A stretch of 64,000 nt of DNA from Platerodrilus igneus (lineage: Eukaryota > Arthropoda > Insecta > Coleoptera > Lycidae), in the NCBI GenBank assembly GCA_036346225.1, contig JARFIW010000588.1:6577501-6641500 (forward strand). Direction: 5' to 3'. The notes under the pieces were generated by a model. That model was given only the letters and a program-made list of their open reading frames with translations, had not been told where the DNA came from and searched no databases. Each line of letters begins with the position of its first letter. Positions within the stretch are counted from its first letter, which is position 1. The position numbers and the translations under genes were made by a program. Shown here piece by piece: positions 56,603 to 64,000 of the stretch.

Positions 56603-57141
56603 TGTTTCGTTTATATTGTAAATAATTTAAAGCTAAATTTTATTTCTGTCGAGTTTGTTGATTATTTACATTTGCCGCGATATATTTAAATTTATTAGAG
56701 TAAAATTCCAATGGTTTTACTTAAAGCACGCGCCAACATGTGCCGCGAGTGAATAACGTTGTTATTCCGCATGTACAAGAACAGTGTAGGGACTGGAAAA
56801 CCCACAAAGCCTAGAGAATCGATTTATCGTTCGAACGGTCCGAGTCGCTATTTTACACGTTCTACATAGAACAAAGTATTTACATAAACCGCTTGTCTTT
56901 TAGAACACCGCTATCGTTATAAATGTGCTTCGCTCCACCCGCTAAAGAGAAGAGTTGTATTTGTTACATCGTTTTTTTCGTTGGCACAGCTTAACAAATC
57001 ACCAGGTAAGTGCTTTTAGTAAACGTTTGATTTGGTTAAAAACATTAATTATCTGTTGTTTGTTCAATATCACCTTAATTTTTTATACAGTCTACTTTTC
57101 TCTCCTAATTAGCTATTCGAAATTTACCGCAATATTTTACA
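56603..57141 (+). repeat. BEL/Pao 3' LTR (539 bp)
   Basis: Begins TGTTTCGTTTATATTG and ends CAATATTTTACA, where similarity to 50379-50917 stops sharply. The flank to the right is a LINE fragment. Confidence 0.88.
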
Positions 57142-57480
57142 ATTTTAATTTAGAGTTTCTGGTCAACTGCTTGGTCCTATTACGTACACTTTTGTAGCGG
57201 TCATAATTCAATGCAGTATTAACTTTCTTATAAAATGCAAGTGGACTGTTTCTTATTCGTCTCATTCCATTAATTTTAGGGGTTAACCATGGAGATTTTG
57301 GTCCAGTTACCCTAACTGTTTTAAATGAAGCAGAATGTCAAAAATATTGTTAACAAGTGTATTGAACTTGTGGAGTTTAGCATCAACATCTGTTTCTTCA
57401 TCGATTTCATGCCAGTTTGCACGTTCTATATCTGTCTGTAGAAGTTCAGAATTAACACTCTTAAGATCCCGGTAAGTAAT
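57142..57480 (-). pseudogene. LINE ORF2 fragment (between endonuclease and RT)
   Basis: Minus-strand translation: RDLKSVNSELLQTDIERANW, then DAKLHKFNTLVNNIFD, a frameshift, and RVTGPKSPWLTPKINGMRR, YKKVNTALNYDRYKSVRN. This is the conserved segment just before the RT fingers of CR1/jockey-type LINEs. It is cut by the BEL LTR at 57141. Confidence 0.7.
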
Positions 57481-57666
57481 TAATTTAGGTTGAAATTTAT
57501 GTTTTAAGTAAATATAATGTAACGTATTTTTTTTCTAGTTACATTTAGTTCAATAAAATAAAAATAAAACAGCTATAATTTAAAATATTTAATTTGAGAA
57601 TTATCATCCAATAAAAATTAATATATAATATTCATAATAACGCATAGATTCTTGTATGTATATACT

Positions 57667-58020
57667 CTAAAGTTCGTTACCAAGCGCTGTCAAGTTGTCA
57701 GTCGGCACTTCATTCTCAACGTTCGAAAGTGCAAGCCGCTTTTGCAGACGAGGTGAAGTCGAAATGGTCCTGTCGAAACACATAGCTTCTAACAAAGTTA
57801 GGAAAAAGTAGAGCTTTGAAAATTCTTGGTATCTGGAGGTCGAGCCTAACAGCGGTTGTGCGAGCATGATTTTCGATAAGCCTCGCTCCAAACAGTTTAG
57901 TTGATCCCGACAGGCCTGAGAATATGGAACCCCTTTGGACATTATTTTAGACAGTTGGTATATATTAATACAAAAGATTATACTAATATTTTTCATCTTA
58001 GTGCAATATTTTGGGGACAT
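57667..58020 (-). CDS. Unrecognised 117-codon frame
   Basis: I do not recognise this protein. It is more gene-like than the surrounding AT-rich frames: its C-terminal 90 residues have balanced composition (SKGVPYSQACRDQLNCLERG, YFFLTLLEAMCFD, RLALSNVENEVPTDNLTALG). The first 25 residues are Ile/Lys/Asn-rich and could be non-coding; a splice acceptor-like AAAG at about 57940 would make the rest an exon. It lies next to a LINE fragment, so a transposon origin (for example a transposase C-terminus) is possible. No neighbour supports a function. Confidence 0.35.
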   Translation of the reverse strand: MSPKYCTKMKNISIIFCINIYQLSKIMSKGVPYSQACRDQLNCLERGLSKIMLAQPLLGSTSRYQEFSKLYFFLTLLEAMCFDRTISTSPRLQKRLALSNVENEVPTDNLTALGNEL

Positions 58021-60554
58021 ATCTTGAATAACATTTCCGATAATAAATTAAAACAAATTTTGAAAGCAGTAATTTAAAGCAAGAATTTATGGTTTCGTTC
58101 TATTCAATACAACATGCAGTAAAGTAAACGCCGATTCCACATGTGTTCCCGATATTTCAACCTTACCGATGACTAATATCACACAAGGATATTACGATGG
58201 AAATATCCGACAGCTGAGGTCAAGGTCCAGCACTTGTGGTACATTTTTGATGCACGTGAGTGTTTTTAACTTTTGATAGCTTTGAAATTATAGTAAATTA
58301 TTATGAATTATCCAACATTAATTGCTTGAGTAACGTAAATAGAAAGTAGTTTTTTTGAGAAATCAGTAAATTAACGAATATGTATCTTGCTTGTCAGATG
58401 GTTTGTACATGTACGCAAACAGTGTATTTTATAAAGTTCTGAATGACAACCTATGTCAGACAAAAAAAATATGTAGATTCCGTTTTCGTATCTAGACGTC
58501 ATATGCTGTCTTGATTTAATTTACATTATGCTTGAAGACTTTCAGGTCATGTAAAAGCACTTTCATTGACATATGAAATTCGCGTATTTATTGTAGATTA
58601 CAATTAAATTAGAATAATTACATTTTACCAAGTCTGCACTTTGATAATTAATTTTTGTTGTAATAATCAAGGAAGTACTTCGCTGATTAAAAGAAACTTA
58701 TGTGTTATGAACAATTAATAAATTATATGTTTATCTAATTAAATCTTATAGAAATGATCTACTCATAGATCTTAATTTTGAATGTAAAACTTCATTAGCG
58801 TTATTATGAAAAAATTCGATAAAGAGACAAACTTTAATATTGCAGTCATATGTACATAATCAGAAATTTATGCAAATAGAATCCTTTTTGATTTTGAAAG
58901 ATGTTTTATTATTTAACATTTAAAATTTGCAAGTCCTCCCGGAATAGAAAGAGTGTGTAGTGAAAATAAATTCCCTCAGTATATTTTAAATGCCTAAATT
59001 CTATTATTCTATTTTTGGCAAATGTTATTGAGGACACAAATGGTGTCCATATTGTGCTTTTGTTTGTTCACAGGTAAAGATGAGACATCTGTATGACATC
59101 TGGTGGTTGAGGTCTTGGTAAGTGTGTCCGAAAGAGTGAAATTCAAGTTTTATGGCTATGTTAGTGGTGTTAAGATAAGGTTTCCGCATTCCCCTTATAC
59201 AAGCACAGTTAAATTTTGTTGGTTATTGTATTAAAAAATACGGTGGCGCTCATTAAATATATTTTTGGTCTTTTATTCACCCATTACCCAAGCTCATGAT
59301 CTACCCAGAGCTAACACTCGACTAGCCGTTTATGTCTTAAGAGTTTTTCTTTGTCTCAAGCCATTCTCCATCCGACATTACCTTGGGCTTAAAAGAAAAA
59401 GAAGAAATTCTCGACCTTGTGATATCAGATTAAGGTTTAGAAGATTGAGAGGTTTAATTTATAGCTGATAGTCACGAGGATAAAGAAAAATAAAATTATA
59501 TTTTTATCTAACAATAATGCAAAAATAAGATCATGTTTAGAGATTTCTAATAACGGTATTTGACCAAAATTTAGTGATTGCTGACTCTTGCTAAAATGGA
59601 CACCATTAAATGTCTTGCAAGGTTAACTTTGAGATTTTCAACATACTTATCTCTAACATAAAGTTGTCGATCTGGAAACCAATCTACCTTTAGAATTAAA
59701 AATAACCAAGTTGATAGGGTATTATCCGAACAGGGTTTGACTATTTTCAGTCTGTTTGATAACTTTTTTGTCAAATGTAGCTAAACTATTAAAGTTGCAT
59801 GTCGATTGTTGGGAGGTTAAGTACGAAATGCTCTAAAAAATTCATCTTCTCTTCTTGCAATAATTCGAGACATCTTTGGCAAACTTCGGACAGATGAATT
59901 AAAACTGCAAATGAAAATACCTTACTTTTTTCTATCTAATTTGTATTTATAATTAACTTACGGATAGCTTAACTAACCAAAACCAGGACTTTTTATTTAT
60001 TTGAGTCTGCACAAATCTGCCTGTGAAGTTTTTATGCTTAGCCAATGAGATCATCAGCACGCCAGCGTAATAATTGTTAATTAAAACAAATGAATCATGA
60101 AACCGTAATAATTTAGAACGAAATTACATTCATGGCATTATCTATTTAAGAAACCGCCATAAGGAATTTGACAAACTTTGAGTATGAATCTTATATGATA
60201 CATAAATAAATCTAACGTAGATCAAAATGTATGTAACCTAAAAGTTATATTTCTTAAAGGAAATTGTCTAGCCCTATTGGTGAAATTTATTAATACAAAA
60301 ACTATTACAATGAAATATGATTATAAGCATTTCTATGGAACGTCACCCATGTTTATTTATAAATATAATTGTATTTAACTGGTAAATAGCACTAAATCAC
60401 TGTCGTTAACATGTTTGCAATTAAAGTACTTATCTCTCAGTTTAAATGTTAATCCATTAGCTTACACTTGAGCCTGAATAAAAGTTTTAAACTTTGTATT
60501 AATTGCTACCTATTTTGAACGTCTACCATTTCATCTGTTTATTAAAAATTTTGT
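58021..60554. other. Non-coding region upstream of EcKinase gene B
   Basis: AT-rich and low in recognisable repeats. The stretch 59030-59310 has three blocks that recur in the same order about 4.1 kb downstream (63126-63400). No frame is supported, and the one at 59265-59468 is Arg-rich by composition. There is no strong TATA box; AATAAAAG at 60478 is the nearest AT-rich candidate before the start. Confidence 0.5.
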
Positions 60555-60566
60555 ATGTGTACAAAA

Positions 60567-61382
60567 ATGCAAAATAATCAAAACACCAGTTTGATCACCC
60601 ACCAAATTAGGGATCTTTTGGAAAACCTTATCGATGAATTAGGTGTTGTCAACTATAACATTAACTTAACAGAAGGTGCCATAAAGGGCGACAATTATTT
60701 GGGGATCATTACCAAAGCCACAGTTCAAGGGCACCAAACAAAAACTGGAGAAGATGTTAATCTGAATTTTATAATTAAAAACGCTCCAAGACAAGGACTT
60801 GTAAGAGCAATAGGTCCTCTACGAGAAGCATACCAACGAGAAATATATGTATATAAGAATGTACTTCCAGAATTTAAACAATTTCAACAGGAACGTGACA
60901 CTAAGAACCACTTTGTGTCTTGCGCTAAATTTTACAAATCTAGCATGGCCGAACTAAACGAAGCCCTGATAATGGAAGACGTGAAAAGTTTAGGTTTTCA
61001 ATTACGTAGTCGAAGTGTACCTTTAAATTATTATCATACCTTACTTGTAATGCGAGAATATGGAAAACTACATGCGCTTTCGTTTGCTTTACGTGACCAA
61101 AAACCTGAACTTTTTAAAAAACTCGGCCAAAACTTAGATGAACAATTTATTAAATTTTGGAAAGACAATAAGGACATTAATACAAGGATGAAAACACACA
61201 GTAGCCATGCATTGAATGCGTTTGATCCAGTTCAAGATGAAGTTGTGTATAACAGACTTAAAATTTTTAATGAAAACAGCTTGGAGATATTAGTACCGTT
61301 ATTAGAAGCAGAAGCTGCTGGAAAATACAGTGTTATAAACCATGGTGACAACTGGATAAACAATCTGCTTTTCAAATATGAG
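60567..61382 (+). CDS. EcKinase-family gene B, 5' exon
   Basis: This exon encodes the N-terminal about 272 residues of an ecdysteroid-kinase-like (EcKinase/CHK-like) protein. I prefer the ATG at 60567 (CAAAAATG context) over the in-frame ATG at 60555. Seen in order: NINLTEGAIKGDNYLGIITK (nucleotide-binding loop), LNFIIKNAP (catalytic Lys), REAYQREIYVYKNVLP (paired Glu), EALIMEDV (hinge), YHTLLVMREYGKLHALSFAL, and INHGDNWINNLLFKYE, the HGDxWxxN Brenner motif with the catalytic Asp. The frame is free of lesions. It should splice after GAG at 61382: the bases AG|GCAAGT fit the rare GC-AG donor class and leave phase 0, the phase of the acceptor at 32725 in gene A. A GT donor at 61387 would give phase 1. 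The 3' exon is beyond 64000. Confidence 0.88.
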
Positions 61383-64000
61383 GCAAGTAAATAAATGAAT
61401 ATGCAATATTTTAGTAATTTACAACATTATCTACGTAAGTCGTAAGTATTCTTTTTACAACGCAAAAAGTAAACAAATCTTAATCCTATTTGAGTGGAAT
61501 TTTAGCATTCCCCATCCAAACACAAACGTTGAAGTACAAATATTAATTCAGGATTGAACATGTTTATTTACATGATAAAGTATTTCATTCTCCCTACATT
61601 GTTTTACAATAGTATATTTTTTATTACAAAATATTACAATAATTTAAACATTCATCTCTCTCTTTCATTTGAATCAAGTTATTTTCCGTGATGTCATTTA
61701 AAACATTTTGCAATTAAACTTGAAGAAAATATTACTCAAGGATAACTTTGTAACATTTTATTTTTCAAGTCGTAATTTTATTGCATTGAATCGCACGCTA
61801 AGCACGCTAAGCATGTATTGTTCCTCAGAGATCTAATTATAATAAGATATCTGTGTCGCATAAAGCTATTTCCAAGTACATATCTGTTTGATTGTTTCGT
61901 GTTTCCCCTCTGACGCCGCGACCGCTCGGCTCTGGTTACGATGAATAGTCGGCCACGGGCAGCAGTTCTGATAACATGTATTTTTGGCTAGAGGTCGGCA
62001 ACCTTCGAATCAATTATAAAGTGTGAACATATCTTCTAATAACGGTTGGTAAAGTATATATTATACGAATTAATGTAATTTGAAGTAATTTATTTAGCGC
62101 GACAACTTAGAGTATGACAACTTACAGTATGACAACTTAGAGTATGACAACTTAGAGTATAACAACTTAGAATACAATAACTAAAAATGCGACACGTAGG
62201 ACAGCGACCCTTAGATGCGACAACGTAAGATGCAACCTTTGGGATACGTAAGCAACTTTAGAACACGACAACGATGAAATGTAATTCGACAAGAACGGTC
62301 GATTTAAACTTTGCCTGATGAGGAATGTGTCTGAACGGGGATCCCGTCTCAGTTTGTTGTAAAGCAGCTAATGCAGTTTTTGGTTCGTAGATAGCTATAA
62401 GATTTCTTTTGCATCTGTGTCAAAGTTTAGAACACGTTAACTTGCTTTTATGTTTAGTACACGTAAATTGTAAAAATTTCAATTAATTGATGAGCTGGTT
62501 TTACAAGCTGTGAAATGAAATTTTGTTGATTTAGTTTTCTGAAAAACGTGCTTTGTTCCAAATGAACCGTCGATAAATTCAACATGTTTTTTACGTCATA
62601 TTTTTCTACTTTGTACAGTTGACAGATGTTGTCTTGAAAGCAAATGCTTTGAGCAGCTGTAATACAATTTAAACAAACATGCCTATTTTCGTGATCAGCT
62701 TTATCTATACTTTGATTATTAAATGTAAATTTGAAAGCTCAAATTCTGATTATGTTAGGTACTAGTAATTTGTTATCTACTTGAAAAGATCTGCCCAGGT
62801 TAGAATTTAATTCACTGTGTTATACTTGCCAATCATCATTACTTTAATTTGTATGACAAGTTTATGTTTTGAGTAAATTAGCTTGATTAATGAAAGAAAA
62901 AAGGAAAGTTAAAACTTTAATTTTGATGTAGTTGATTATGAAATTTTTTGTTACAATATTTTAAAAGAGTTTTTTTAGTAAACATTTAGTTCAAAATCTA
63001 AGACTTTTATTTTGGTCAAGTGCGATCAAATCTAATTACATAAAGCTAAAATTTTTCCGAGTAATAATTTGATGCCAATATTATATTGGAAATACTTTTT
63101 TTATTATTTCTTTATGTATTTTTATAGGACACAAATGGTGTTCTACTTTTTTATTTATTTAACCATTGCAATTTCTTACAGGAGCTGCGTCTTATTTTGA
63201 TAAGACAGGTTTTTGTTAACGAAGGCGATCATTTTTTCTTTGGGTTTACACGTCCGCCCTTAGAACTGTGCTTTGCAATTATCGTAATTATCTCAGGACA
63301 TGGTGGCGCCTATTTGATTTGGCTTGACTTTGGTTTGCAAACAGAATTCGGCTAACCCCCCCACTTCTCATTGCTCTACCCAGGAATAGACCCTTAGCTT
63401 TGTCGAAAGACTTTGTTCTCTAGCGCCTTAATATAAAAAAAAGACGTTCCAGTCTTTTGTAAAACAGAAGTCGTTTTAGTGGCACCCATCCAACGTAAGG
63501 CCTAGCAAAATAGTTACTCTGGCGTCACAACATGAGCCAGCCAACTTTTAAATTCGTATCAACTTGTACATGTAAACTTCCATGTTAGTTTATCAAACCC
63601 CATTACTTTGTTTTAGATTTCACTTCCTACATACAAGGTGGCATTAATTTTATGTCGTTTAATTGAAGAGATAATAGAGATTGATAGGTTATACAAAAAC
63701 TCATAAGGTATTTTACTCTTGGATCGATTTTCAAATGCCCAACTTAAGTGAAAGTTTTACGACTAGCATTTTGTTATATGTTTATAAGAAATATCTCACC
63801 TATATTAGTGTTATCCTGAATCATATCATGCACATGAATTGATTTCACAATAAGTGTTCAAAAGGGCTTTCACGCATTTCATAAACTACACAAAATATCT
63901 CAAATTACTTAAGGCCTTGTACAATTACAAGTGTCTTAACACCACTTTTAAGTGTATTACCAAAGCAGGTAATGGAACTGCATCCTGTCTGACATCAGTA
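61383..64000 (+). other. Intron of EcKinase gene B (to window end)
   Basis: No exon with the expected C-lobe motif (VxLxDWQ...SPVLDL) was found. The stretch includes a 16-bp tandem repeat (62099-62175), a GC-richer patch at 61905-61965, and the blocks at 63126-63400 that mirror 59030-59310. The rest shows nothing recognisable. Confidence 0.55.
62099..62175. repeat. 16-bp tandem repeat, about 5 copies
   Basis: Units of GACAACTTAGAGTAT(G/A). Degraded relatives of the motif (GCGACAACGTAAGAT and similar) continue to about 62280. Confidence 0.85.

Larger units (their letters stand above)
50379..57141 (+). mobile_element. BEL/Pao retrotransposon, unit 2, with nested SINE and solo LTR
   Basis: A 6.76-kb element with 539-bp LTRs at both ends and all expected domains in order: gag, protease, RT, RNase H, integrase. 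It is riddled with stops. It holds a SINE at 52792-53086 and a solo LTR at 55665-56284. With the partial unit 1 it forms a tandem sharing one LTR. Confidence 0.9.

Noticed and set aside
32725..61382. Joining the two EcKinase exons into one gene
   Set aside because: Both are on the + strand but the 3' exon lies upstream of the 5' exon, so they must belong to different genes unless the assembly is wrong.
61990..62015. hAT-like TAGAGGTCGGCAACCTTC end
   Set aside because: Resembles a common hAT terminus but no partner end or duplication was found nearby; too short to annotate.
1..64000. CRISPR arrays, bacterial operons or horizontally acquired bacterial genes
   Set aside because: No regularly spaced repeats with unique spacers and no prokaryotic gene organisation were seen.

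Overview
The window is insect nuclear DNA: AT-rich and intron-bearing, with most of its length made of transposable elements. No prokaryotic, CRISPR or rRNA signal is present. The insect assignment rests on ecdysteroid-kinase-like (EcKinase) exons and the mix of insect-type elements: BEL/Pao, Ty3/gypsy, I/R1-group LINEs, a DD41D mariner, a MULE and Penelope-like elements. A beetle or another large-genome insect is plausible, but the sequence does not prove the order.

Host genes: only two exons look intact and constrained, both on the + strand. The exon at 32725-33177 is the 3' terminal exon of one EcKinase gene. Its 5' exon is not in the 32.7 kb upstream, so the intron reaches beyond the window. 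The exon at 60555-61382 is the 5' exon of a second EcKinase gene whose 3' exon lies beyond 64000. They look like neighbouring members of a tandem family, pushed apart by elements in introns and spacers.

1-30700 is a nest built around (TA)n arrays. It holds at least eight long LTRs (about 0.85-2.1 kb) of one gypsy-like superfamily (1-299; 2214-3454 plus 6478-8125; 8165-9946; 9992-10837; the LTR pair of the element at 11482-18873; 18900-20726; 20745-22848; 26577-28578; 28621-30640), mostly separated by short TA arrays. Penelope-like fragments carrying hammerhead-ribozyme-like folds lie in the same arrays. A mariner (418-2213) and a 5'-truncated LINE (3455-6477, 14-bp target duplication) sit inside the first LTR. 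A second, internally deleted copy of that LINE (23664-26270) holds a tRNA-derived SINE whose 3' hairpin matches the LINE tail.

30700-42345 contains a hAT-like end, a 520-bp foldback element, the first EcKinase exon, a decayed gypsy on the minus strand (33320-38392), a third LINE tail (38393-38892) and a MULE with a broken transposase (about 38970-42345). 42357-57480 is a second nest: a young LTR element (42845-49394, LTRs about 99% identical) sits between two pieces of an older LTR, followed by a decayed BEL/Pao array (49621-57141) that holds a SINE and a solo LTR, and a LINE fragment. 57667-64000 is mostly single-copy-looking non-coding DNA around the second EcKinase exon.

The elements act as parasites on each other: SINE on LINE by a shared tail, defective LTR elements on autonomous relatives, and LTR and Penelope elements on shared TA arrays. 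The most unusual signals are the repeated primer-binding-site fossils in LTR ends and the hammerhead-like folds.
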